Assembly (NCBI GenBank): GCA_030248215.1
Contig: JASANG010003405.1
Span: 1-64,000, forward strand
Source of the DNA: Enoplolaimus lenunculus
Lineage: Eukaryota; Nematoda; Enoplea; Enoplida; Thoracostomopsidae
DNA length: 64,000 nt
Direction of reading: 5' to 3'
Shown: positions 23,300-34,532 of the stretch, piece by piece
How positions within the stretch are numbered: the first letter of the stretch is position 1
Layout: the number at the start of each line of letters is the position of its first letter
Program-made: the position numbers and the translations under genes
Notes under the pieces: generated by a model
The model's input: only the letters and a program-made list of their open reading frames with translations
The model's database searches: none
What the model was told of the DNA's origin: nothing

Positions 23300-24000
23300 A
23301 AGCGTTTCCACTTAGATAAAACAAACAAAATCTTGAGTTGATCCAAAGAAAAATAGCGTATAAGCTACTACAGTGTCGACGCTTTTTAGAGCATCCAACA
23401 GGGTATATTTCAATAACCATAGTTGGTGTATTATTGTGGAGTACATTACGCCATTCGTTGAGTCAATCCGAGCGTGCCTGTTTAGTTGCGTATGCGTATG
23501 GGTGTGCTCACCTTGGCAGTATCTTCATTAAAAAAATGATGTTTTCATCTTCCGCAACCTTGAGCGACAATTTTTAGCCATGTTAGCGATGCATTACCAT
23601 ACAACTGGTCAATTAATAGAATTTTCAACAATACGAGCTCTATTCTATGTTGTTTTCAGCGATTTAACCGTTAACGACCATTGCTCTGTAGAAAAATTTG
23701 GCAATTTCCACTGCTACCGCTTTGTTTTTTTAAACAATCTTATCTGCGCCGATGTAACCAATCGGCATGTCCTCAACGTCACAGCTGTCGGAAAGTAAAC
23801 TTTTAGTCTTTGTTATCTGTTTGCGCCGTTTTATATACAATACAACTAATTTTTTTTACTATTTACGATATGAGACAATATCGGTTTGCTCAACATTCTT
23901 CCAAGAAGCCTAACCAGCCGAAATCTGTGATTAATTGACGAAATTAACGAAATGAATTATTAGTTAAATCGTGACAAAATATCACTAATCTGCCACACAC

Positions 24001-24051
24001 ATATATACATATATATACATATATGTGTACATATATATTTAAATATATATA
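24001..24051. repeat. TATACA-type microsatellite
   Basis: Run of ATATATACATATAT units, about 50 bp. Confidence 0.9.
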
Positions 24052-24837
24052 TCATTGGTATGAATTGGAAAATGCAGTTTTAGCAATAAATGTAGTCTAA
24101 ACAATACAAACACTAGCAACAAAACATAACTCCTTAGTTACCTTTTCGGTTCTTCCGAGCAACGACATTGTGAGTACAAAAGCGAAGTGCACACATGCTA
24201 CAGTAAACCTTATTGCAAACAGTATAAACTTGTGTAATACTGGGGGAAACGGACCCTTTGTCTCATAAACAGTGGTGAATCAAGGAGGGGGTGAGACAAC
24301 CAGGTCATATTTGGCTCACCAGTGACCAAACCCATGGAATTTGTTTAGTAATGAGCAAGGAACGAGAATTTATATTGTTGATCGGATCTTCGGGAGACGT
24401 ATGTGTCTCTGGCGAATATTTCGCTATCTTTTTAGCTTAAAGTCCTGTTTTTCGTAGCATCCGGTGGTTGTAGAACAACGAAACGTGTGTGCGTTGAGTA
24501 ATTTTCAATGGGGTGCATGAAATTATTATCTTAATGAGAAATTTATGTTAGGTAGCAGGCTAAATTACTGACATACAAACAGTATCAGGAGACGTTGTTC
24601 AGTACCTTCACGCGTAACGCACCTGAGTCTTCGCCTGAGCTTAAACCTAAAGCTACGTCTAGTAAGAGGGTGACGCCGGAACTTTCTGCTTTTTATTAAA
24701 GTAACCCAAGCGCGTCGGGGAAACGAATCAAGTACACCACGTCATAGTCACTTTTGACGTTTCTTGCATATATTTTAGTACACAGGTGATGAATGTCAAT
24801 CTAGGTAAAAACCGGGACTTTAGAGCTTTCACTAAGC

Positions 24838-24925
24838 AGATGGAAACGCGACCCTCCGGAGCGGGTATCAAACTCTCAGCCTACGGATCATTAAGCGAAC
24901 ACTCTACCACTGCGCCACGCAGCCT
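24838..24925 (-). mobile_element. tRNA-like sequence, probable SINE head or tRNA relic
   Basis: On the minus strand it reads TGGCGCAGTGGTAGAGTG (a good pol III A box and D arm) and, about 50 bases on, GAGTTTGATACCCGCTC (a B box and T arm). The acceptor ends do not pair (GGCTGCG against GGGTCGCG), and the presumed anticodon stem pairs poorly. It is therefore unlikely to be a working tRNA gene. Confidence 0.6.
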
Positions 24926-25164
24926 GCCTTTTCAACTGCATATTTCGTCGACTACATAATGTCGATCGTATGCTGCCAGCTAGCATACATACATTACACT
25001 GCACTATATTGCATGTGCACATAACGGACAAGCATGTCTCACATGCTTGCAATGAAGAGCCATGAACTACTCGTTTTGCCATGAGCCACGCGTTTTTGAT
25101 TCGTACTCTACTGCCCCAAATTGTAAGGGTTGTTCAATTGACAGAAAAAATAAACACACTATTC

Positions 25165-25235
25165 ATATATACATATATAAATATGTATATATATATATAC
25201 ATATATATATATGTATATATATATAATATATATAT
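25165..25235. repeat. TA/TACATA microsatellite
   Basis: About 70 bp of ATATATACATATATAT-type repeats. Confidence 0.9.
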
Positions 25236-25842
25236 GATAAATGTGTGTTAAATGGTAGATAGATAGGTAGATTTAGTGCCCTCAGAACAAAAAAAATTAT
25301 TACTTAAAATGCATATCATTTTACAATACTATTTACTTTTGTTTGTAGCTCAAATTTTAATTTACTCGAGTCAGTGCGTTTCTATATAGGAATATATATG
25401 CGAAAGTTTGCATGAATTATATTGCAAAACAACGTGCATTAATAAAATTCTGTGTTTGCGCTCACCCAGCAAAATGCACAAATGCAAAACACAGCGGCAC
25501 ACAGCACACATACAGCGAGCGAGACCGAGAGACAAAAACCAAAGTATATATACATCGCAAATTGTGACAGGCAATTTTTCATTGCGATCCAGCTATCAAT
25601 TTTACCTTGACAGTTTTCAGAGGGAGGGGGGACAGATTGTATACATAACACAATAGTGCAGTCGCTATTCTTTGAAGAGCAGAAATATAGGCAAAACGAA
25701 AAACGCGGTGTCTGGTTTTCACGGACCCGATCACAAAAGCTGCCTTTAACCTAAAATTAGATGGCTAACAACTAAAAATCGAACCTAAATTCAGCATAAC
25801 TATAGCAACACAGTTTTAGCAACGGTCTTTATAGACCGCTGA

Positions 25843-26069
25843 CCAATGGCAATAATGGATTGAGTAGTTGCAGTAATTTGATTGAATAAAATTATATCAA
25901 AATACTACAATTTTATTGGATGGTTTCGTATACAACAAATGCAGCATTGTCATTGGTTAACATTTGACTACTTCTATACAATTCGTCGGCGTTTCATTGG
26001 CTAAATAGAAATATATACTGTAATTTTATTGGCTGATTTCAAACGACCAAAATATTGCGCATTTATTGG
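25843..26069. promoter_or_regulatory. Cluster of CCAAT/ATTGG boxes
   Basis: One CCAAT at 25843 and five ATTGG at 25915, 25952, 25996, 26028 and 26065, the last five 32-44 bp apart and all in the same orientation. CCAAT is the known core of NF-Y sites. The sequences between them are not clearly repeats of each other. Regulatory function is inferred. Confidence 0.4.
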
Positions 26070-26727
26070 TTATTTTTAGGAAATTGCAATAACGAATTAG
26101 AAGAACAATAATTATGCGGAAACGGAAACATTACGGACACCGGAAAACTTCATGATTTTAAATAAATGCTGTTTCTCTTCCTGTAGCTGAACTCCGTCTA
26201 TAAACTCCAAAATGCAATGTTAATACAGTGAAATATTTTCTTTTCATAGTAAAAGGTAGATCCAATGAGAAAGCTTCGCCCATGCCGGACATCAGGAACC
26301 GGAACTTAGATTTTGTATTAAAATTTTAGCACTAAAATTTAGTTTAATTTCTCGTGTGTGTGATTGTTTTAGTGTTGCCAACATGATGAGCAAATGAAGA
26401 TTTGAGAAAACGCTACATCTAAAACCTGTCATCTATACTGCTACTTTCAAATTTTTGGTTATATACAATTTGACTAAATTTTGGTCAGACAAATACATAA
26501 ACCTCAAATATGCTTGATTGTAAAGACAGTTCGCAGAAAATAGCATCATTATTCAGGACATTGACGATCACAAGCACCTCCACATTTGAATCCTTAGGTT
26601 TTGCTATCTCACACGTCCCTACTTTTCTAGCAAATGAGCATAGCAATCAAATGAAAATTTTACGTTATTTGTCAGTTTTTTATCATGCCAGGCCAAACGA
26701 AATACAAATAACCTAACATATTTATAT

Positions 26728-26806
26728 ACATACATACATATATATATAAATATATATACATACATGCATACAAACATATATATGTATGTATGTATTGCAT
26801 ATATAT
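26728..26806. repeat. TACA/TATA microsatellite
   Basis: Runs of ATACATACATA and ATATATAAATATATA. Confidence 0.85.
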
Positions 26807-27192
26807 CGTCTTGTATTGAGCATCTGACAACCTATTTATGCTCTAAAGTTGCCAGTTTACGAAAAATGACGCTAAAAAACTGCGAGTATAGAAAACCAAA
26901 TAAACCTAGTAGAGATAACATTAGATAACGGCTGTAGCCTACCGTAAAATTAGAATCTATTTAAAAGATTTGCCCAGCTGGGCCTCAATAGTAAAACGTT
27001 AGCTAACGATCCGATTTTTGAATGAATGTTAAGCTAAAATGGACAACATCTTATGCGAACGGGTGTTAGCCGAAAATACCCCATCAATCACGACACAGAA
27101 GTTCAACGCTACAACAGAAACTCTTAATCTCAAGATAGGGATATTACCTTCTTCTAAATCATGAACATTCTCATGCAGCTTTTTCCTATTCA

Positions 27193-27321
27193 CCAATTAC
27201 AACGATTTCTAGGTTTACGGTAAAGACATAATAGCCAATCATCTCTCAGAATCGTCGGATATTAATTTATTTCAGCCAATCAGAATCCGCGAATAATTGT
27301 CTATTTTTAAGGTTAACCAAT
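27193..27321. promoter_or_regulatory. Four CCAAT boxes at about 41-bp spacing
   Basis: CCAAT at 27193, 27235, 27276 and 27317: intervals 42, 41 and 41 bp, all in one orientation, three of them CCAATCA. The spacers differ in sequence, so this is not an obvious tandem repeat. About four helical turns per step would place the boxes on one face of the DNA. Confidence 0.45.
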
Positions 27322-28021
27322 CAATTTCAACCATCCGGTTATCAGTAATAAAGCAAATTTTGCCGACTGCACCAACTACAAGGCATAAGAAGGCTCATTC
27401 GAAACTGTTACCTTGAAGAATAATACCACGAGCCAGTTGTGTGTGGCATTTACACTATGATTGTTCCCAGAGAGACAACCAAGATTGAAGACGACCCCCG
27501 GCCGGGTGTGAGAGTCATACCAATCTCTACGGACGATATGGAGTAAAATGAAAAGCGGCATTATTACAAAAAGAAAACGATACAAAGAAAAGCGCTCGGC
27601 TCGGCAACCCCACTAACACACACAGAAACCACCCAGAATGATAAATGTTATTTGTCACAACATTCGTTTGAGTGTCATTTGTTATTAATGTGTATGTTGT
27701 TCGTATTCCAGGGTTTACAACTGGAGAAAATTTTCAAAAGATGAAGGAATCCGGGGGGGGAGAGACGTTGATAACAGTATAGTACGTATAGTACGACCAT
27801 AGAAAAGACTATAATCGCTGTGGGTGGAACAAACGAAAACGTTTACATGGGTGACGCGATGTCGGTATTTGTTTGCAAGGGACGAAAAAACTATAAAAAT
27901 ATATACCAAATTGGTAAATAAAGCAAAATTGCACGTATGGTAAAGACAAACATATTGTGATAAGAAATATGCATATATTGAAGAAAAATAAATATACATA
28001 TTGTATATAACATATAATATA

Positions 28022-28234
28022 CACTCTACAAAAAATGGTCAGTCAAATTGAGTCTCTCCGAAATAGGCTCTACGGGACTACACAAAATGAGTAAAATTCG
28101 AATCCGCCAGAGTCAAACGTGCAACTGGGTGAGTCGAATTTGACTTTGGCGTAGTTGAAATTTGGACTCCGTTTGTGTAGTCCCGTCGAGCCTGTTTCGG
28201 CGAGTGTTAATTTGGCTCACCATTTTTTGCAGTG
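28022..28234. mobile_element. Family E hairpin MITE
   Basis: Ends CACTCTACAAAAAATGG and CCATTTTTTGCAGTG. The two halves are reverse complements over most of their length (GGACTACACAAAATGAG against GTTTGTGTAGTCCCG). It could fold as one long hairpin. Confidence 0.88.
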
Positions 28235-28461
28235 CATGTATTTATTTATATACATATATAAATACATATGTTGCATAATTATATATACATAATGCATTTA
28301 CATCGTGTGCGGTATAAAGTAACGCAACCAACTTTTGTCTTTGTTTATTTGTATTTTTCTCACAGTTATATTGTTTTACTTATATTTTCAATATTATAAT
28401 TGTTTTGAAAGTGTTTTTGTGTAAATGTTTAAGACATTTTGTATGTTTTTTCGAACTCGTA

Positions 28462-28565
28462 GCCAACGGGCGGCCAAGATAGGCTCCGCACTCTCCCTTG
28501 GATAAATTTTGTCCCCATCTAGAAAATTTTCAACCTTGCTTGTAAGTCAACGAAAACCCTTGGAA
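28462..28565 (+). mobile_element. Family H fragment
   Basis: Begins GTAGCCAACGGGCGGCC and contains GAAAATTTTCAACCTTGCTT, then stops at about CCTTGGAAAA. The other end is missing. Confidence 0.55.
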
Positions 28566-28628
28566 AAATTGACGGTTAACGTTTTATCGACTTTTTTTGT
28601 AAAAAGCGCAAGTTAAATGTACGGACAC

Positions 28629-28815
28629 AGCCTAAACAATCACCCCATATTCTTTATTTGGAGGAGGCTCGACCCTAAAGGAACCCCAACCCCCTAACCG
28701 ATTGAAACAAGAAACGCCGAAGTTTTAAAATGCGTTTTGCTTTTCACTCACTTCGTTCGCGAGTTTGGGGAACCCCCACCCTGAAGTTTGGGGGAGACCC
28801 CACCCCTGTCTGCAC
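28629..28815. repeat. Family L GC-rich repeat
   Basis: Shares AACCCCCTAACCGATTGAAA and TCGCGAGTTTGGGGAACC with 35528-35718. Its ends (GACACAGCC ... GCACCGACAC) are poorly matched. Confidence 0.55.
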
Positions 28816-28959
28816 CGACACTGATTACGGATGTCGCGTTTTAATGTTAGAAAACAGAATCACATCTTCTAACTTTCTTTCATTAAAAAATATCTGTTAA
28901 GAATTAACGTAAAATCATAAAATTATCGTGTTCCATCTGTTCAATTTGCGTATATATAT

Positions 28960-29110
28960 TAGTGATGGGCATCGGACATTTTTTCATATCCGGATATCCG
29001 GCCATTCTTACCGGATATTTATCCGGATATCCGTATATATCCGGATACCCGGATATCCGAAATTAAATTTTCCATTTCGGATATCCGAAACTCGATTTTG
29101 TGTTTTTTGA
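28960..29110. mobile_element. Family I, TAGTGATGGGC end
   Basis: Begins TAGTGATGGGCATCGGAC, followed by repeated ATCCGGATATCC units. The opposite-type end occurs at 30954. The two might bound one roughly 2-kb element with family F inserted at 29244, but no matching target duplication was found. Confidence 0.5.
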
Positions 29111-29243
29111 GTTTCCGAACCTCAATTTTTCGTTTCTTAAGCACGTGTTTTAACTTGTTGCTGTAGAGGAAGCACCCTGACCCTCAAGCAAATTGATATG
29201 AGCATAAAAGATACAATTCTAAAAACGGTATTTATAATGCCAG

Positions 29244-29670
29244 TACTGCAGTGACCTGAAGAACAGGGGGTACCCATTTTGAGTCCCAATCAATAGGAGT
29301 CTGTATCCCTAATAAGAGTTCGTAAGCGCATAATATCCGTAAACACTAATTATAGTCCATAAATGTCAATTATTCCTAATTGTAGCGCGTAAATGACTCC
29401 AGAACCTAATAAAGGTGAGTTCAAAACTTTGAAGCGTACTTAAGTTTTCAAAATACGTTCCTGAATAACCTTGCATTATGGCTAAAGCTTTTGATACAAG
29501 GTAAATAAACATTCAATTCAAGGGTTAGTTATAATACCGGATATATGTGTAACGAAGTGCGGCGGAGGACTGGATAAAAATAAATAACAGTCCGTAACCG
29601 AATAACAGGGGATGCCCTCTGGATAGGTCAAATAAATATCAGCCCCCTTCTTACTCGGGTCACTACAGTA
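29244..29670 (+). mobile_element. Family F MITE, near full length
   Basis: From TACTGCAGTGACCTGAAG to CTCGGGTCACTACAGTA, with all internal family motifs in order. It lies between two family I ends (28960 and 30954), so it is possibly nested in a larger element. Confidence 0.85.
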
Positions 29671-30719
29671 TTGCTATAATTTGGCGATATTTGGCAAGGA
29701 TAGCGCCAAAGAGACTTAAGGGGCCATGACCAGCCCCCTTTGAAACCAGTTTTATTAAATGTCCGAGCATCATAAAAGCAGAACACGAAACTGATTGAGA
29801 CGAAATAGCAACGGATTGCATCCAAATGTATATGATAAATAATTAACATGCTGGACAAATAGCTAATTCCCCGCAAACGAATATATAGTGATGTGATCAT
29901 TAAACTTCAAAGTTTACACATTCTTTGCGAGTTTCAATCAAGCTTTTGAGATCTTTTTGAAAATTCGATTTTTAAGGCCACAAGTTCCCCCTAGGACCCA
30001 AAAATTTTTTTCGATAAGTTGGATTAATTATATATCACTGACTCGTTTGGGAGACGTCTGATTGGAAAATATTTACAATATTAGTTTTAGCTCCGCAACC
30101 TGTGTCAAATGTTATATAATTTGTATAATTTTTCGACAAAAACATTTTGAGTCCAGTGGAGGAATTTGGAACCTTAAAATCAAAATTTTTTAAAAATTTA
30201 AGTTTTGGCATGGAATAACCGGAGGAGGTCATCGGAACATCAGAAACTCATGAGTGGAGCAAGTTAAACAAGTCATGTTTGTTTTTTGTAGTATATATTA
30301 AATCCCAATATACTTTTGGATTATTTCTGACAACGAAGCTTTTCAATTTCTGCAACCTCGCGAGCAAAGTGAGGTTGAAACTAGACGTATTCTTGTGTTA
30401 AATCACACGGTAAAAGCAAGCTTTCAATTTTGAGCACCATAACTTTGGCCGCCCCACTGTCGACGAAACCTGGTGAGTGAACCGAACAAGTTGCATATGT
30501 AGTTTTACATCGAATCTCGTGGCAAAGTTTCAATTCTGAAATTCATTTCTATATTCGTATGCTGCAATTTTCGCGTTTTTCGGACATATAATGTGTCCTG
30601 GTGGACATATACACACGGTCACTGTTAATGTGTTGCATGAAAATTACTTGGATGTCACCTAAACACGTTATTTTATACCATATTTACTTACAAATTATAT
30701 TTAAGAATCGTTTAATATT
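29671..30719. other. No recognised gene
   Basis: AT-rich. A stretch near 30355-30480 (CTCGCGAGCAAAGTGAGG) faintly recalls sequence in the arms near 3920-3935, but I could not assign it. Confidence 0.4.
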
Positions 30720-30775
30720 TTCCATTTTTTCCATTTTTTCCACCCCCTCAGAAAAAATGGAAAAAATGGAAAAAA
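30720..30775. repeat. Short inverted repeat of TTCCATTTT units
   Basis: Tandem TTTTTTCCA units are followed, after CCCCCTCA, by tandem GAAAAAATGG units. The two sides can pair as a hairpin stem of about 20 bp. Sequence beyond (CCATTTTTCCGG) continues the theme. Confidence 0.7.
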
Positions 30776-30794
30776 CCATTTTTCCGGTAATTTT

Positions 30795-30954
30795 TTCCGG
30801 CCAACAACCCTGGCTCCAGCTACTTTGGTGGTGAAAACCTGCAAATTATTCCAAAAATTTTTTAGACAAAAGCATTTCGGATATCCGGATACACGTTTCC
30901 TTTCGGATACATATCCGGATATTTTTCATATCCGGATATCCGGTGCCCATCGTA
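30795..30954. mobile_element. Family I end with GCCCATC terminus
   Basis: Contains CTCCAGCTACTTTGGTGG, TTTTTTAGACAAAAGCATTT and repeated ATATCCGGATAT, ending CCGGTGCCCATCGTA. Nearly the same sequence is at 55756-55903. Confidence 0.65.
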
Positions 30955-31858
30955 ACTTGCGATGCCGCACGGCATCGGACATCGCCACACGGCAAGCATA
31001 GCGCCACCTTTATCTATAACAAAAATTAAAATTATTCTGCCGCTTACAAAATTAATGTGCTAACTGTTAACGTGTATCTGTGCTGTTTATCCATCCAATG
31101 CATTGGCAGAAAAATATAATCCCTATAAAGTTTTCTACCTAAATATCTGTTTCCGTTATTTTTACTACAAAACATATGTTTGTAGCTCGCTTTTACGTTT
31201 TGTCGGCTAAATGCAACCGCAGCATCAACTTGAACAATTTAAACAATTCGCGATACTGCCAAAAGGTGTCAAAAACGGCAAATTTCACATTCATTTTCGT
31301 CTTTTTGGCTACGAAAAAAGATAATTTTCTTATTAAAGCATTTAAATTCCGAAAACAAATATGCGACCGACTACAAGAAAAAAAGCCACTGAACGAATGA
31401 GCAAAAAATATTTGAGATAAAATTTTCTTAATTTTTGTGTAAAACACTGTCATTCAACCCGAATCCGTAGACATGGGGGGGCTGATTTTTGTAATTTTGG
31501 TAAAAGCAGATTTCAGATATTTTTGTTTTGTTTGCGCAACACAACAAATCCTTTACGAAATTTTCATAAATCATAAAATCCTACCCACGTAACAGTCGTG
31601 GTTTCTCCCGTGATGTGTGACACAGTGGCGAATCCAGAAGAAATTTCTAACGGTGGTCAAAGCAAAGTTGTATTATATCGTAGTGAAAATGAATCTAAAC
31701 GCAAATTTTAGTACAGACATATACTTGATTTTAATTCAAATTTTTTTGTTTTCGCCAATCGCTGGAAGGCACATCGCCTGCGCGTTCTGTCCGTATTGCT
31801 CAACGATGTATAACATACTTTTTAAGGCCTAAACGTGTTGTTTGTAACAATTGTTGGT
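30955..31858. other. No gene; short family M fragment
   Basis: At 31135-31170 a piece reads ATATCTGTTTCCGTTATTTT, as at the right end of family M (33700-33735). Nothing else was recognised. Confidence 0.45.
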
Positions 31859-32048
31859 GTCCCATGTAACTTTAAGGGGCATCCAGGCTTCTGGTGGTCT
31901 ATAAACAGAGTAGATTTAGATTCTAGATTACTTTTTTCGCTTTAGGATTAGGCGTAGGCTTACGAATACGCTTTTGCAACGCTTTGGCTTAGGCTTAGGC
32001 TTAGGAATACGCTTAATCTACTGTTACGCCCGTTAAAGTAACACTGGC
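31859..32048 (+). mobile_element. Family A MITE
   Basis: Begins GTCCCATGTAACTTTAAGGG and ends CCGTTAAAGTAACACTGGC. The core GGCTTAGGCTTAGG is followed by AATACGCTTAATCTACTG. No clear target duplication. Confidence 0.82.
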
Positions 32049-32409
32049 GATTTTGGTTATGAAAAAGACAAACTTTTTTTGCTAAAATGTTTGATACAAA
32101 TTATTGTGGACATAGCGGTGAATTCGTTTGAAAACAACCGAGTTTTAGCTGATTCACAGCTGCTTCTGTGTTTATGTTTGAGTACCAGGTGTTGTGCTTT
32201 GAATGAAACATTAATTGTTCGGTTACTTATATACGATCGCTGTGAGAGACAGATTCGACCAGGAACTCAATTTCCTTGTTAACAGTGGACCATGCTTGCT
32301 TGTGGGTTTTCAAAGACGCTTGCCATATATACTAGCGGCACGCAAAAAAATAATTTTAACCAATAGGCAGTACCGCGAGACCATGCCGGACCCGTAGCCA
32401 ACGAGAACT

Positions 32410-32589
32410 AGGAGGGGGTCTCCATTTTGTGTCCCATTCAATAGAAGTCCGTGTCCCTAATAAAACTCCATAAACGAATGGATTCGCTAAACCATAATTA
32501 GAGTGCATAGATGTCAATCATTCCAAAATTGTAGCGCATAAATGACTCCAGCACCAAATATAGTTGAGGTTCGAACTTTAAAGCATATA
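32410..32589 (+). mobile_element. Family F MITE, 5' part only
   Basis: Runs from GGAGGGGGTCTCCATTTTG through AATTGTAGCGCATAAATGAC to CTTTAAAGCATAT, where similarity stops. Confidence 0.75.
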
Positions 32590-33382
32590 TACGTCTGGAA
32601 ATGAAAAATTCCCGAGAGTGCTTGGTAAATTTTTAGCCCAATCAGTCGGCAAACGTTTAACAAGAAGGAATAATGGAACATCCACGTTATACTGCACGCG
32701 CTACTGCAAAAAATGTCTGCGTCTGAGTAAGGCCCGACGTCATTTTAACACACTGTATTACGAGACCACTATAAAGTCCGGTAATCCTTAACGAGGATGT
32801 AAAGACATATTGCTCTGTGTTCATCAAACTTAAATCATATTCACATTTTCCACCTGCTATAGATTAAATTTTTCCGCCTTTACTGCAGTTTGAAACCGGG
32901 ATTAACTTTAAACTGTATCAATGCTTCAGCTACTGAATATAATGTAAATACGGCCGCTGCAAACAATTAGAAAATATATTCCCTGTGCTTTGAAATAACG
33001 CAATTTTGTTAAATTTAAACCAAATTTCAATCGATGGAAACGTTTTTGTTTTCGGAACCGGAAACGGACGCTGTTTTCCGGATGAATATACCATGCAAAT
33101 TCCATTACTATCTTGAAACCAAAGATTTCTGACCGTCGGCATCGCCTAATATTTGACACAGCGAAAAAAACAGTAAAAATCACATAGAAATGTGGCATAA
33201 TTTCAACCTAATAACTGATTGGAAGATTTTTTAGCAATTTTTACCAAGAATTTTGCAAAGTTTCAACTCAAAGAAAGACGTTGTGTCGTGAACGAATTGA
33301 AAGAGAACTTCTTGATAAATAGATATTTAAGGAAAATCTAATTTTTAAATTTAATCACCACTACTACGCAAGCTTACATATT
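32590..33382. other. No recognised gene
   Basis: Open stretches on the minus strand (32926-33198) have low-complexity, hydrophobic or basic translations without a known domain. Confidence 0.45.
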
Positions 33383-33752
33383 CAGGGTGTATATAACCGG
33401 ATATCGGTTTCCGTTTCCGTCTCCGATAAAAAACGGTGTCTGTTTCCGTTACATAAATAACGGAAAATCTGTCATTTTCACGTCCAAAATTAATTCTAAA
33501 TCACGTTTATATTGGGCAATTTCTCAGTACAAAGATGCTGCAATTTTTTTGAAATGAAATAAAAATTACCAAATTCATTCAAAATCTTAAAAATTTCGAC
33601 GCATCCGCTATTTGTTCTTCAATAATTTTAGAAAACCCAATGAATAATTGCACGTTTCTATTTCGTTGACAGAAAAATAAAACATCTTTGGAATTTTTTC
33701 ACTCAATATCTGTTTTCCGTTTCCGTTATTTTTACTATTGGTTTACACCCTC
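33383..33752. mobile_element. Family M hAT-type MITE
   Basis: Begins CAGGGTGTATATAACCGG and ends TTGGTTTACACCCTC. Just inside both ends lie GTTTCCGTTTCCG or CCGTTTCCGTT motifs. The reverse-orientation partner is at 37710-38108. The right end has lost the terminal G, and no target duplication is visible. Confidence 0.75.
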
Positions 33753-34077
33753 TTTGTAATACCTGATTTGTTTCTGAATCTGGCTTTCACTCCGTTCACA
33801 GCACAATTAATATCATTAGCACTTTTATTTTTCTTGTTTGCACTAAGTTCGAATTATTTACCTGAACAATGAAGATAATAGCCATGTTTTGCATTCATTT
33901 CTAAACGCTGATTTGGGTAATTGTTTATAACAAAAATGGTTTTCTGGTAGTCAAATAGCAAATTTTAACTGAAATTTCAACGGTGCTAAATTTGGATACT
34001 CACACGGTCAATAGAATTTTACCTTTCTTGCCTGAGTGATGATGCTTCTATTTGAGTTGTTTTTACTATACACCTTC

Positions 34078-34245
34078 AGGCCGTAGCTCGCTCACCTTGC
34101 TAGGGTGGACTAGAAAATTTTCAAGATGGGCATTTCAAGTTTTTCAATGACTTACAACCAAGGTTGAAAATCTTCTAGGGGCGGGGCAAAATTTTTTCAG
34201 AAGCGGCTGAGTCCTCCCCAGGTCCGCCCTTGGATACGGGCACGT
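34078..34245. mobile_element. Family H MITE
   Basis: Begins AGGCCGTAGCTCGCTCACC and ends CGCCCTTGGATACGGGC. Contains ACTAGAAAATTTTCAAG and ACCAAGGTTGAAAATCTTC. Confidence 0.65.
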
Positions 34246-34532
34246 ACACCTTTCACGGTTGAAGTCAATTCAGAACAGTGAACGAGTCCTGCGAGTAAAC
34301 CGAGTGAGAAATCAGTCGAAATCTAAATCCTAATCGAAACTTAGGTTTGAATCAGTCTTCGGGGGGGTGGGACCCAGCAGGTCCCCTCTTTTCAATCCTT
34401 CAGTAGTTAGCCCCTATGGTAAGGTTTTTTCTTTCATCATTTTTTTTTCGATTTAGCTGTTTTTCAAATAGCATAATTCATGATTTGCAACTATGGTTAG
34501 TCGCTTATTTACATAACAAGCACTTTTATTAC

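Larger units (their letters stand above)
23300..28021. other. MITE-poor island upstream of the Hox exon
   Basis: About 4.7 kb in which none of families A-O is found, unlike every other stretch of this length in the right two thirds of the window. It contains AT microsatellites, one tRNA-like sequence and two sets of regularly spaced CCAAT boxes. No exon could be supported. Depletion of insertions may mean that it is functional, for example regulatory DNA, but this is inference. Confidence 0.5.

Noticed and set aside
24838-24925. Functional tRNA gene
   Set aside because: A and B boxes are good, but the acceptor stem does not pair and the anticodon stem is poor. The same applies to 36893-36962 and 42250-42330.
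28960-30954. One whole 2-kb hAT element bounded by the two family I ends
   Set aside because: The ends are of the right type and orientation, but the flanking 8-mers do not match and similar single ends occur alone elsewhere (3090, 55405, 55756), so they may be separate fragments.
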